Source: Thiobacillus sp. (GTDB lineage: Bacteria; Pseudomonadota; Gammaproteobacteria; Burkholderiales; Thiobacillaceae). Taken from it: a stretch of DNA of 64,000 nt. The DNA is taken from positions 62,001 to 126,000 of the forward strand of contig NZ_JAUYRI010000007.1 of the NCBI RefSeq assembly GCF_030696885.1. The letters run 5' to 3'. The notes beneath the pieces were generated by a model, which was not told the DNA's origin, ran no database searches, and worked only from the letters and a program-made list of their open reading frames with translations. A program made the translations under genes and the position numbers. Positions 55,567 to 64,000 of this stretch are shown piece by piece (within the stretch, counting starts at the first letter, position 1; each line of letters starts with the position of its first letter).

Positions 55567-55806
55567 TTATTGCGTGCGCCCCAGCAGCCAGTCGAGGGTG
55601 CGGCGAAAACCCGGCCGCCACGGCCACACCGGGTCGAACTCGATCGAGCGCGCCAGCGCCGCCAGCGAAATCAGGCCGAACACCGAGAACAGCAGCTGTG
55701 AAACCAGCTGGCGCGGCGTGAGCACGCCGAAAGGAATATCCAGAAAGTCCGGGATATAGAACAGGCTGGCAAAGGCCGCGAAAAGGAAGGCCGGTCCGAG
55801 ATACAT
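55567..55806 (-). CDS. Small inner-membrane protein
   Basis: The roughly 79-residue protein has two predicted membrane helices (YLGPAFLFAAFASLFYIPDF and LLFSVFGLISLAALA), separated by a short loop, and a basic C-terminus (RPGFRRTLDWLLGR). I do not recognise it. The ATG at 55806 was chosen because it opens the first helix; the open frame continues another 32 residues upstream without obvious structure. Confidence 0.6.
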   Translation of the reverse strand: MYLGPAFLFAAFASLFYIPDFLDIPFGVLTPRQLVSQLLFSVFGLISLAALARSIEFDPVWPWRPGFRRTLDWLLGRTQ

Positions 55807-55934
55807 GGTTATCGTTACCCGCGTTGTCGTTTTATACCGAGCTTGCGAGCAATGCATGTGCCAGCAGCAAAACCCCATTAAAAACAGCGACATGTGCCGC
55901 ATGACTGGGGGCGCACTGTAAATAAAACCGACAG

Positions 55935-56273
55935 TTACTTTCCTGCTGGCATTGCGGCCAGCTTGCGCAGGATTTCATGCGACAGCGAGTAAAACCGCGG
56001 CGTCGGACCGAGATCCTCGTAAATCGGATCGCCGTAGTCGTCCTCGGCAATGATGCGGTTTCCCGGAATGTAGGGCATGGCGACTTCCAGCTCGTCGAGC
56101 GCGGCCCGGATCAGGTCGGCCATCAGCTGGGAATCGCTGCGGCCCGGGTACATCAGGTGCAGGGCTTCGACGCGAGCGGCGTCGCGCAGCGGCAAATGCA
56201 CGGCATAGGCGCGCACGTCGGCGCGTGCGTGGCCCTCCTTGCTCCAGCGCTGGATCAGTTCGGCAATGCGCAT
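55935..56273 (-). CDS. Conserved small protein, unknown function
   Basis: The 112-residue protein begins [18 protein letters not shown] and has a helical domain with [30 protein letters not shown]. An acidic stretch, [26 protein letters not shown], follows. Homologues are widespread in beta- and gammaproteobacteria under inconsistent names, and I know of no established role. It is cytosolic by sequence. Start: ATG 56273. Confidence 0.75.
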   Translation of the reverse strand: MRIAELIQRWSKEGHARADVRAYAVHLPLRDAARVEALHLMYPGRSDSQLMADLIRAALDELEVAMPYIPGNRIIAEDDYGDPIYEDLGPTPRFYSLSHEILRKLAAMPAGK

Positions 56274-56353
56274 GAACGTTCCTTAATCCCACGATGGTTT
56301 CGTTATAGCAAAGCACCCAGTGAGACAAGGACGGTCACGCAGGTAAATTCATC

Positions 56354-56950
56354 CTATTCCATGCGCCAGACGAGGGTTCGGTTGTTGGCCGGCATCGCGA
56401 TGTCCTGCTGCAGAACCAGGCCCTGCGCGCGCGCCAGCGCGTCCACCGCCTCGAAATCGCGCACCCCGGAAGCGGGGTCGCGCGCCTTCAGCCAGGCGTC
56501 GAAGCGGGCGTTGCTCTCCGACGAGTAGGCGCCGTTGTAGTTGAACGGACCATAGATGACCAGCGTACCGCCGGACGCCAGTACCGCGCCGATGCCGGCA
56601 AAGCATTGCGCGACCTCGGGCCAGCTCATGATGTGCAGCGTGTTGGCGGAAAACACCGCGTCGTAGCGGCCGCCGTGCCAGGCCGTGTCGTTGGCGTCGA
56701 GCGCCAGCGGCGGCCGCACGTTGGGTAGCGCGGCGTCATCAAGCCAGGCGCGAATGCCGGCGTGGTGCGGCGGCACGTCGGCGGTCTGCCACACCAGATG
56801 CGGCAGCTCGGGCGCGAAATACACCGCGTGCTGGCCGGTGCCGCTGCCGATTTCCAGCACGTGGCGGCGGTCGGCAAACCAGATGCGCAGCACCGCCAGG
56901 ATCGGCTCGCGGTTCTGCAAGCAGGATTCGGAGAAGGGCTTGTCAGTCAT
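56354..56950 (-). CDS. DUF938-family putative SAM-dependent methyltransferase
   Basis: The 198-residue protein has a methyltransferase-like core with the SAM motif [29 protein letters not shown] and [14 protein letters not shown]. The pattern is that of DUF938 proteins, which are predicted methyltransferases of unknown substrate. Its ATG overlaps the stop of the upstream helicase gene (ATGA). Confidence 0.9.
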   Translation of the reverse strand: MTDKPFSESCLQNREPILAVLRIWFADRRHVLEIGSGTGQHAVYFAPELPHLVWQTADVPPHHAGIRAWLDDAALPNVRPPLALDANDTAWHGGRYDAVFSANTLHIMSWPEVAQCFAGIGAVLASGGTLVIYGPFNYNGAYSSESNARFDAWLKARDPASGVRDFEAVDALARAQGLVLQQDIAMPANNRTLVWRME

Positions 56951-59900
56951 GTTTGATTTTCCATGTGAATCAGCCGGCCGTCGGCCAATAGCAGCGCGGC
57001 ATGGACCGGCTTGCCGGCGTGGAGTTCGGCCAGCAGCGAGCGGTAGTCGGCCAGCTGCGCGCGATGGCGCTCGACCAGCTGCGCGTCGCTGACGCCGCGG
57101 CTGTCGTCGCCGGTCTTGTAGTCGATCAGCCAGATCGCATCATCGAATTCCACCACGCGGTCGAGCCGCTGCAGCCGGCCGCTGCGGTCCAGCAATGCCC
57201 ATTCGCTGTGGGCGCAGCGGTACTGCGCAGGGTCGAAAAAGCGCGCCAGATGCGGCTGCGCCAGCAGCGCGCGGGCGGCCGCTTCGGTGCGGTCGAGTTG
57301 CGCCTCCAGCCCCAGGCGGGCGGCCAGCGCCGGCAGGTCGCGCGGCGCCCCGGGCGGCGCATGGTGTTCCAGGCAGGCATGGAAGAGCTCACCCATCGAT
57401 GCCGCCGGATTGACTGCGAGCGGTGCGATGCGTTGCCCCACCGCCGGCGCATCAATGCGAGCCGACGGCGGGGCGGAGATGGCGGCTTCGGCCGCCGCGA
57501 TCGGCAGATCGGCCGGCAGCGCCCGGCCTTTCCAGGCCGCGTCTACGCGCGCCAGCCAGGCGTTTTTGTGGGCGTCGCCGCTGACGATCAGCGCCTGTCG
57601 GGGACGGGTCAGCGCCACATACAGCAGGTTGTCGGATTCGCGTTGCGCGAGATCGGCTTCTTCTTTGAACCAGTCTTCCCGCGCGACGCCCCGGTCGTCC
57701 TGCCGACTGAACAGCGAAAAATGCAGCGGCCTTGGCGCCTCGGGCGGCCACGGTGCCAGCACCGCGTAGCTTTCCCCTTTCGGGTGGTCGCTGCCGCCCA
57801 GCAGCCAGACGATCGGCGCTTCCAGCCCCTTGGCACCGTGAATGGTCAGCAGCCGCACCGCGTTTTCGCCGTCGGCCGCCAGCCCCTCGCCGGGCGCGGC
57901 GTCACTGTCGTCGACCAGCGACGCCAGCTCACGCACGAAACCGGCCAGCGTCGGATAGCGTCCACCGTCCTGCGTCAGTGCCAGCTGCAAAAAGGCGCGC
58001 AGGTTGGCGGCCACCTGCGGCCGCATCGCCTCGGACACCGCGGCGGCATAGCGCGCCTCGACATCACCCTCGAAATAGATGCGGTCGAGCAGGTCGTGCA
58101 CCGGCAGCGTACCGACGTGGGCGCGCCAGCGGGTCAGCAGTCGCGCCGCGCGTGTGAGTGTCGCGGGACAATCGGGCGCGGCGGCGAGCGCGAGCAGCTG
58201 TTCCCAGCCGCGCAGCGCGTCGCCAGGCGCAAACACTTGCAGCAGCTCGTCGTCGCTACAGCCGAAGATCGGGCACTTCAGCACGTGTGCCAGCTTCAGC
58301 TCGGCGTGCGGCAGCAGCAGGGTTTCGATCAGCGCAATTACATCCTGCGCTTCCAGCGCGTGCAGCAGGCCGCCGCGGCGCGAGGTGATGAAGGGGATGC
58401 GCGCCTTCTCCAGCTCGCGTTCGTACAGATGCAGGTGGGTGCGCTTCTTCACCAGCGCCATGACGTCGCCGGGGCGCGCCGCGCGCAGGGCGCCCGTCTT
58501 GTCCGCCACGCCCCAGCGCCCCAGCACCTCGTCGCGCAGCACGCGGGCAAATTGCCGCGCCTCTTCGTGCACGGCGCGGTCGTCAGCCTCCGGTTGTGGC
58601 GTGGTGAGCGGGTTGCGCAGTCGACTCCACACGTCGGCCTCGGCTCTATCGGCCTGCACCGGCAGGCAGCGGAGTGCGCCAGCGCGACTTTTGTTTGCCG
58701 GCGCGTGCGTGTGCTCGGCAAAGCCTTCGATGCCGGCGAATACCGGGTTGAGCGCCTGCACCACCGCCGGCGCCAGCCGCCGCGTCATGTCGGTGCTGAA
58801 GCGCGGCGCGTCGAAATGCGCCGCCAGGAATGCCGCCGCCGCGTCGAACACGCGCGCTTCGCCGCGGCGGAAACGATAAATCGCCTGCTTGGGATCGCCC
58901 ACCATGAATACTGTCATGTCGCTGTCGGCACCGTGTGCTTCGGCGAGCCAGGTCGACAGCGCCTGCCACTGCAGCGGGTTGGTGTCCTGGAATTCGTCGA
59001 GTAACAAATGTTTGTAGCGCGCATCCAGCTTCAGCGCCAGTGCCGGCGCGTGTTCCTCGCTGGCGAGCAGGCGGCAGGCCAGCCACTCGGCGTCGGCGAA
59101 GTCGATCACCCCCTGCTGCGCCTTGGCGTCCTGATACGCCGCCAGTAGCGCGTGGCCGAGCAGTAGGCCATGGCGGTTGAGCGCCCAGATGCGCTGGTCG
59201 GTCTGGATCGCGGCGATTTTTTCGAGCGCGGTTTCCAGCGTGTCGAGGTCACGCAGATAGGCGTCGAGCCCGGCGCCGAGCGCTTTTTCCAGTTCCTTCG
59301 TCGCCTGTTTCTTGCGCCGCTGGCCCGCGGTCATCAGGTGCTTCATCAGCGCGGCGTGCGCGGCGTCGGGCGGCAGACTCAGACTGCGCTGGATTTCCGG
59401 CGCACGCGCCTGTTCGCTCTTGCCGCCTTTTTCCAGCGCAAAGCCCACCCGCTTCACCCGCGCCACCATCAATTCGTCGGCCCAGAAGCCCGCTACCGGA
59501 TCGCTGTCCAGATCGGGGAGCAGGCCGGGCCGCAACGCTTCCAGCGCATGGGTCACCGGGTCGGCGGCCTGTTCCGTGTAGGCCCACCATTCCGCGCGTG
59601 CATCGAGAAAATGCCGCAGCAGCGCGCGCAGGTTGTGCTCGCCGATGTCGCCCAGCAGGGCGAGCAGGGCGCCACCTTCCGGAGATTCTGGCGAAGAGGC
59701 CCACTTCGCCAGCAAGCGGTCGCGCACCTCGTCCTGCAGCTGCCGGGTGCGCTCCAGCAATGGCGCTCCCCAGGGTAGTCCGGCCTCCAGCGGCGCGCGT
59801 TTCAAGAGATCGAGAAACCAGCCGTGAAACGTCGTCACCGTCGGTCCCGGCTGCGCGATCAATACCGTTTCCAGCAGGCCGCGCGCGCGCGGCAACAGCG

Positions 59901-60186
59901 CGTCGATGTCGTTCTCCGCCACGTCGCGATCGCGCAGGAATGTCCGCACCGTCGCGTCGTCTTCCAGCGCCAGCACGCGCAGCCACTCGTGCAGGCGGTC
60001 GGTCATTTCCTGCGCCGCCTTGCGCGTGAACGTGATCGCCAGCAATTCCGAGGGCGCGGCGCCTGCCAGCAGCAAGCGCAGCATGCGCGACACCAGGAGC
60101 CAGGTCTTGCCGCTGCCGGCGCAGGCTTCCACTACGCACGAGGCGTGCGGATTGAGTGCGACTGCGTTGTCGAGCGGTTCACGCAT
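56947..60186 (-). CDS. UvrD-type helicase-nuclease, AddA-like (double-strand break repair)
   Basis: The 1079-residue protein has Walker A ACAGSGKT at its N-terminus, LAITFTRKAAQEM, DEFQDTNPLQW (motif II), MVGDPKQAIYRFR and LLTIHGAKGLEAPIVWL, the SF1 UvrD set. A C-terminal nuclease region has FDDAIWLIDYKTGD, the PD-(D/E)XK pattern. It is the AddA partner of the neighbouring AddB-like protein and should resect DNA ends before recombination, in place of RecBCD. The ATG at 60186 overlaps the previous gene's stop by eight bases. Confidence 0.92.
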   Translation of the reverse strand: MREPLDNAVALNPHASCVVEACAGSGKTWLLVSRMLRLLLAGAAPSELLAITFTRKAAQEMTDRLHEWLRVLALEDDATVRTFLRDRDVAENDIDALLPRARGLLETVLIAQPGPTVTTFHGWFLDLLKRAPLEAGLPWGAPLLERTRQLQDEVRDRLLAKWASSPESPEGGALLALLGDIGEHNLRALLRHFLDARAEWWAYTEQAADPVTHALEALRPGLLPDLDSDPVAGFWADELMVARVKRVGFALEKGGKSEQARAPEIQRSLSLPPDAAHAALMKHLMTAGQRRKKQATKELEKALGAGLDAYLRDLDTLETALEKIAAIQTDQRIWALNRHGLLLGHALLAAYQDAKAQQGVIDFADAEWLACRLLASEEHAPALALKLDARYKHLLLDEFQDTNPLQWQALSTWLAEAHGADSDMTVFMVGDPKQAIYRFRRGEARVFDAAAAFLAAHFDAPRFSTDMTRRLAPAVVQALNPVFAGIEGFAEHTHAPANKSRAGALRCLPVQADRAEADVWSRLRNPLTTPQPEADDRAVHEEARQFARVLRDEVLGRWGVADKTGALRAARPGDVMALVKKRTHLHLYERELEKARIPFITSRRGGLLHALEAQDVIALIETLLLPHAELKLAHVLKCPIFGCSDDELLQVFAPGDALRGWEQLLALAAAPDCPATLTRAARLLTRWRAHVGTLPVHDLLDRIYFEGDVEARYAAAVSEAMRPQVAANLRAFLQLALTQDGGRYPTLAGFVRELASLVDDSDAAPGEGLAADGENAVRLLTIHGAKGLEAPIVWLLGGSDHPKGESYAVLAPWPPEAPRPLHFSLFSRQDDRGVAREDWFKEEADLAQRESDNLLYVALTRPRQALIVSGDAHKNAWLARVDAAWKGRALPADLPIAAAEAAISAPPSARIDAPAVGQRIAPLAVNPAASMGELFHACLEHHAPPGAPRDLPALAARLGLEAQLDRTEAAARALLAQPHLARFFDPAQYRCAHSEWALLDRSGRLQRLDRVVEFDDAIWLIDYKTGDDSRGVSDAQLVERHRAQLADYRSLLAELHAGKPVHAALLLADGRLIHMENQT

Positions 60187-62782
60187 CCCACATCCCCTTG
60201 CGGCACAGTCCGCGCGCTTCGCAATATTTGCAGACACTGTCGACGCCATGGGCCGGCAACGCGGCGTGCCGGGCGATCGCTTCGAGCAGCTCGGGCAGGC
60301 GCAGGCTGATCGCGGCGACGTCGGTTTCGCCGTCGAGTTCGAGCGCGGCGACGGGGGCTTCGTTGATCGGCAGGTAGGCGGCGGCGGCCTCGCACAGCCA
60401 GGCATAGAAGGGCAGCTGCACGGCTTCGTCGGGCGCCTTGAGTTTCTTCTTTAGGCCCTGCGCGGCGCTGGTCTTGTAGTCGATCACGTAGCGAGCGTCG
60501 GCTTTTGCATCGACTCGGTCGACGCGGCCGTGCAGGGTGATCTCGCCCAGGCCTTCAACGCTGTATGGCACGGCGAAATCGGTTTCGCCGGACTTATAGC
60601 GCCAGCCGGCAGATGCGTGCGCCAGCCAGGCGTCGATGTAGGCGGGCTGGATGCTGTCCCACCGGCTTGCCCAGGCGGCGGCGGTGTACGCGGGCAGGGT
60701 AGCGAACTCGGCGGTGGAGCAGGCATTCAGCTGCGTCAGCGCAGCGTCGCGTTCGAGCGGCGGATCGCTGTCGTGAAAGGCCTTGAGGATGCGGTGCAGC
60801 GCGTTGCCGTAGTCGCTCTTGTCGAGCGCTTCGTCGGCCTCGTCGAGTTCACGCAGGCCGAGCACGCTGCGTGCGAAGAAGCGGTAGGGGCAGTCGAGCA
60901 GGGTCTGGTAGGCGGTGGGCGAATAGTGCCGCGGCAGCTGCGCGGGCGTGACCGTTGGCGCGGGCTGCACGCAGGCAGCAGGCAGCGGGCTCGCCTGCGT
61001 GGGCGGCGCGCCGGGGGCCTGCGTCGGCAGATCGCTGCCCCACGCGGCCCGGTGCAACGCCTGCAGCCGCAGCACCAGCGGCGAGGCGGGGTTGGGCTCG
61101 TCGTCGTTCCACGCCTGCCAGCTGATGAGCGCGGGCCCCTGGACCAGCAGCTGCATCAGGTCGGCGGTCGCTGCCGCGGCGTCGTCGACGGCCGTCGGCA
61201 GGCCCAGTTGCCCGCGCGTGGCCTGCGAAAACAGGCCCGGCGCGGGGCGCGCGGGCAGGTGACGGGCGTCGGCGCCGATCACCGCGACGGCGTCGAACAG
61301 GCGCCCGCGCGCGGCGGGCAGCGAGGTCAGCACGAGGGGGCTGGCGACGCTGGCGTCGATGAAGCTCGCCGATTCCAGCGCCAAGTTGAGCCAGCGCCTC
61401 CATTCGTTGAAGCCGTATTTTTCGGTGTCGTCGGCCAGGTCGCGGCGTAGGTCTTCGAGTGTTTCGAGTACGCGGGCGCCGGCGGCGTCGGCCTTGAGCG
61501 GGGTTCCAGCATCCAGCCTGGCGAGGCTGTCGGCGAGGCGGGTGAGCCAAATGACGAGCGGGGCGCGGCGTTGCACGAACGCCTGGTGCGCGTCGAACAG
61601 CGCGGCCAGCCAGTCCGGCAACGTGCCGAATTCGCGCTGTGCCAGTCGCCGGATATCGGCCATGCCCTGCGACACGCCGTGGCGGCGCAGCGCCAGCTCG
61701 AATGTCAGCACCTGATCCTGGCGCGCGGTGGGCGCGCCCAGCACGAAGGGCGACTTCAGCAGGTCGAGCAATTCGACATGGGGAAAGTCGCTCGCGACGC
61801 ATTCCAGCCAGCGGTCGATCACCGCGGCGGCAGCGGTGGTCGACAGCGTCCAGCCGGTTTCGTCGGCCACCAGCACGTCCATGCGCTCGAGCAGCGCGCG
61901 CACCCGCCGCGCGGTTTCGCGGTCGAGTGCGATCAGGGCGAGGTCGCGCTTGCCTGCATTGAGCTGCGCGGCCACCCAGCTGGCGACGGCGCGCGCTTCG
62001 GCTTCCAGATGCGGCGCGGGGGCAAGCATCAGGCGATCCCGCAGCGGCGAGACGGGGAGGCGCTGCACCAGCGCGAGGGCGCGGTCGCGCAGCGGCGGAT
62101 CGGTTTGCATCCAGGCCTGGTGCAGCGTGTGGGCCAGCGGGGCCTCGGCGTCCGCTTCGAACAGGATGAGCGGGGCGTGTTCGGCGCAGCGCGCGAGGAA
62201 CTGCCGCTCGACGGCGGTGAGCGTGCCCAGCGCGTAGCCATAGATCGGTTGCGGCGCTGCCGCGATCTGTTCGGCCAGCGCATCGAGCGCGCGCGCGTAG
62301 CGCGCCTGCGGATCGTGGCCGTCGCGGTTGAGCGTTTGCCACACCGCCTCGATCAGTGCGGTTTCGCGGTCGAGCGTGTCGGCGTGTAGCGCGCGGATCT
62401 GCGAGCCGATATCGCCGCCCAGGCGCGCGGCCGACAGTTCGTCGGCCAGCGCCAGCAGTTCGCCGGCGAGCGTCCAGCGGTCGACGCTGCCGAGCCAGTC
62501 GGTTTGACGCAGCACGCCATGCAGCTGTGCCAGCCGCCGCGCCTGCGGCTCGGCATGGCCGGCGGCCACACTGTCGGCCCAGCTTTTCAGCGGCGTGATC
62601 CGCGGCGGAATCAAAACGGCGCGACCGGCTGCCTGCGCCAGCGCGCGGGCGAAGTCCTGCCCGGCGCGCAGGTTGGGGACAAGCACGGTCAGCCCGGACA
62701 GGTCGGGCAGGCGGTCGGCGTGGTGATCGAGCAGGTGGTGGGCGACAGCATGCGGCAGCGCGCCGTCGCCGAAAGTGTTCAA
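60179..62782 (-). CDS. AddB-like DNA repair nuclease with Fe-S-type C-terminus
   Basis: The 867-residue protein has the inactivated helicase-like layout of AddB-related 'probable DNA repair proteins' (TVLVPNLRAG start; LPAARGRLFDAVAVIGADA). The C-terminal nuclease reads LHGRVDRVDAKADARYVIDYKTS and ends in a cysteine cluster (CKYCEARGLC) typical of an iron-sulfur nuclease. A TTG start at 62782 gives a plausible N-terminus with GGAG upstream. An ATG at 62830 would instead overlap fdxA by 43 bases and add residues that merely mirror the ferredoxin end. It is coupled to the AddA-like gene. Confidence 0.85.
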   Translation of the reverse strand: MNTFGDGALPHAVAHHLLDHHADRLPDLSGLTVLVPNLRAGQDFARALAQAAGRAVLIPPRITPLKSWADSVAAGHAEPQARRLAQLHGVLRQTDWLGSVDRWTLAGELLALADELSAARLGGDIGSQIRALHADTLDRETALIEAVWQTLNRDGHDPQARYARALDALAEQIAAAPQPIYGYALGTLTAVERQFLARCAEHAPLILFEADAEAPLAHTLHQAWMQTDPPLRDRALALVQRLPVSPLRDRLMLAPAPHLEAEARAVASWVAAQLNAGKRDLALIALDRETARRVRALLERMDVLVADETGWTLSTTAAAAVIDRWLECVASDFPHVELLDLLKSPFVLGAPTARQDQVLTFELALRRHGVSQGMADIRRLAQREFGTLPDWLAALFDAHQAFVQRRAPLVIWLTRLADSLARLDAGTPLKADAAGARVLETLEDLRRDLADDTEKYGFNEWRRWLNLALESASFIDASVASPLVLTSLPAARGRLFDAVAVIGADARHLPARPAPGLFSQATRGQLGLPTAVDDAAAATADLMQLLVQGPALISWQAWNDDEPNPASPLVLRLQALHRAAWGSDLPTQAPGAPPTQASPLPAACVQPAPTVTPAQLPRHYSPTAYQTLLDCPYRFFARSVLGLRELDEADEALDKSDYGNALHRILKAFHDSDPPLERDAALTQLNACSTAEFATLPAYTAAAWASRWDSIQPAYIDAWLAHASAGWRYKSGETDFAVPYSVEGLGEITLHGRVDRVDAKADARYVIDYKTSAAQGLKKKLKAPDEAVQLPFYAWLCEAAAAYLPINEAPVAALELDGETDVAAISLRLPELLEAIARHAALPAHGVDSVCKYCEARGLCRKGMWDA

Positions 62783-62787
62783 GCGGC

Positions 62788-63111
62788 TCAGCGCTCCAGG
62801 TACTGGCGTTTGTCCTTGGTCTGGGCCCATTCGTCGGCGTCAGGCAGCGGGTCCTTGCTTTCGAGGATGACCTTCCATTCCTTGGCAAGCTCAGCGTTCA
62901 GCGCGATGTAGGCACGCTGGTCGTCCGGCACGTCGTCTTCGGCGAAAATGGCTTCCACCGGGCATTCGGCCACGCAGAGGGTGCAGTCGATGCACTCCTC
63001 GGGGTCGATGACGAGGAAGTTGGGGCCTTCGTGAAAGCAGTCGACCGGACAGACGTCGACACAGTCGGTATATTTGCACTTGATGCAGGCGTCGGCTACA
63101 ACATAAGTCAT
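62788..63111 (-). CDS. fdxA: 7Fe ferredoxin FdxA
   Basis: The 107-residue protein carries [19 protein letters not shown] and [15 protein letters not shown], the binding pattern of one 3Fe-4S and one 4Fe-4S cluster, and the C-terminal extension typical of FdxA. It is a small soluble electron carrier. It lies directly upstream of the AddB-like gene on the same strand, with trxA diverging on the other side. Confidence 0.97.
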   Translation of the reverse strand: MTYVVADACIKCKYTDCVDVCPVDCFHEGPNFLVIDPEECIDCTLCVAECPVEAIFAEDDVPDDQRAYIALNAELAKEWKVILESKDPLPDADEWAQTKDKRQYLER

Positions 63112-63272
63112 TCGGATTTACCCAGATGGATGGAAAAAGCCCCGGTTGCTTGCGGGCGGCAATTTTGATGTAGCATATCGGCACAAAACCGAATTTTCCA
63201 GCTTTACCGTCAGCGTCAAACGCACCCAGGCCAGTTCCGGCTATCCCCTTCCCTGATTAGGAGCTTCACCAA

Positions 63273-63599
63273 ATGAGCGAGCATGTTCATTACATATCCG
63301 ACGATTCCTTCGAGCAGGAAGTCCTGCAGGCCGGTGTACCGGTGCTGGTGGACTACTGGGCGGACTGGTGCGGCCCTTGCAAGATGATCTCGCCGATCCT
63401 CGACGAAGTCGCCAAGGAATACGCCGGCAAGCTCAAAGTGTGCAAACTCAATATCGATGAAAACCAGGCCACGCCGCCCAAGTTCGGCATCCGCGGCATC
63501 CCCACCCTGATGATCTTCAAGAACGGCAACGTCGAAGCCACCAAGGTCGGTGCGCTGTCCAAGTCGCAGCTCACCGCTTTTGTTGATAGCAACATCTGA
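63273..63599 (+). CDS. trxA: Thioredoxin 1
   Basis: The 108-residue protein has the WCGPC active site (Cys33 and Cys36) and the cis-proline in GIPTLMIF, so it is a standard thioredoxin reducing protein disulfides in the cytosol. It lies directly upstream of rho, the usual trxA-rho order. AGGAG lies 14 bases before the ATG. Confidence 0.98.
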   Translation: MSEHVHYISDDSFEQEVLQAGVPVLVDYWADWCGPCKMISPILDEVAKEYAGKLKVCKLNIDENQATPPKFGIRGIPTLMIFKNGNVEATKVGALSKSQLTAFVDSNI

Positions 63600-63712
63600 A
63601 TATGCATTCCCCGGACGAAGTGCCCCGCGAGCCGTCTGAGCCCGCAGCATCGTCCGGCCCCACCCCTCCCCCAAGTCCGGCTCCTTCAAGCGAGCCCATT
63701 CAGGCCTCCCCC

Positions 63713-64000
63713 ATGCATCTTTCCGAGCTCAAGCAAAAACCCATCACCGAACTTCTCGAAATCGCCGCCACCAGCGGCATCGACAACGCCAACCGCTTTC
63801 GCAAACAGGAGCTGATTTTTGCCATCCTGAAGGCGCAGGCCAAGCGCGGCGAGAGCATCTACGGTGACGGTGTGCTGGAAGTGCTGCCGGATGGCTTTGG
63901 GTTCCTGCGGTCGCCGGAATCCTCGTATCTGGCCAACACCGACGACATCTACGTGTCGCCGTCGCAGATCCGCCGCTTCAACCTGCACACCGGCGACACG
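63713..64000 (+). CDS. rho: Transcription termination factor Rho, N-terminal part
   Basis: The frame runs off the right edge; 96 codons are visible. [22 protein letters not shown] is the standard Rho start (three-helix N-terminal domain), and [20 protein letters not shown] begins the RNA-binding cold-shock-like domain with conserved [12 protein letters not shown]. Rho is the hexameric RNA helicase that ends transcripts. The same frame is open upstream to an ATG at 63602, which would add 37 proline/serine-rich residues; the shorter start matches known Rho proteins better. Confidence 0.9.
   Translation, partial: MHLSELKQKPITELLEIAATSGIDNANRFRKQELIFAILKAQAKRGESIYGDGVLEVLPDGFGFLRSPESSYLANTDDIYVSPSQIRRFNLHTGDT

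Overview
The window looks like chromosomal DNA of a GC-rich betaproteobacterium, most plausibly a Thiobacillus-like sulfur-oxidising lineage. That is inference from gene content: a MutT-ThiE fusion, an AddB-like repair nuclease beside a UvrD-type helicase-nuclease, the rsmB-DUF4390-ntrY-ntrX-trkA-trkH order, and a rhodanese fusion. It contains the replication-origin neighbourhood: rpmH and rnpA point left, dnaA, dnaN and gyrB point right, and consensus DnaA boxes lie on both sides of dnaA. Almost all of the sequence is coding and many neighbours overlap by 1-8 bases. I saw no tRNA, rRNA, CRISPR array or complete insertion sequence.

Left part (1-13.9 kb): a truncated unknown gene, an M48 protease with TPR-like tail, a PAS-GGDEF diguanylate cyclase and a lipoprotein form a coupled run that ends at a bidirectional terminator. 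An RhlE-type RNA helicase, an MsbA-like ABC exporter and mnmE face the other way. A 1070-residue protein with a degenerate GGDEF and a C-terminal EAL domain sits between mnmE and yidC. The usual rpmH-rnpA-yidD-yidC-mnmE cluster is therefore split, and no yidD is present between rnpA and yidC.

Origin and phosphate part (13.9-28.9 kb): dnaA, dnaN and gyrB are followed by a strong terminator and then an AT-richer gene. That gene encodes a GIY-YIG nuclease flanked by three DNA-binding-type repeats on each side, probably a freestanding homing endonuclease. Next is a Pho-box-controlled phosphate operon: pstS, a lipoprotein made of two repeated units, unusually large pstC and pstA with extra periplasmic domains, pstB, and a winged-helix regulator whose receiver lacks the phosphorylated aspartate.

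Middle part (28.8-48.7 kb): a quinone-reductase-like flavoprotein, a PhnD-like binding protein fused to a rhodanese, and the LysM-dprA-smg-topA operon ending in a small receiver-like protein. On the other strand is a long run: def, fmt, rsmB, a DUF4390 protein, ntrY, ntrX (with a degraded ATPase), trkA, two tandem trkH genes, a TPR protein and yggX.

Right part (48.8-64 kb): phoU, a Nudix-ThiE fusion, a DUF815 ATPase, a small cytochrome c, and argJ followed by two coupled FMN-barrel (PNPOx-like) proteins, one fused to GAF and winged-helix domains. Two small conserved proteins, a DUF938 protein, the AddA/AddB-like pair, ferredoxin fdxA, thioredoxin and the start of rho complete the window.

The items I consider most worth follow-up are the six-repeat GIY-YIG nuclease, the PNPOx-GAF-winged-helix regulator with its companion, the PhnD-rhodanese fusion, and the decorated Pst system with its pseudo-receiver regulator.
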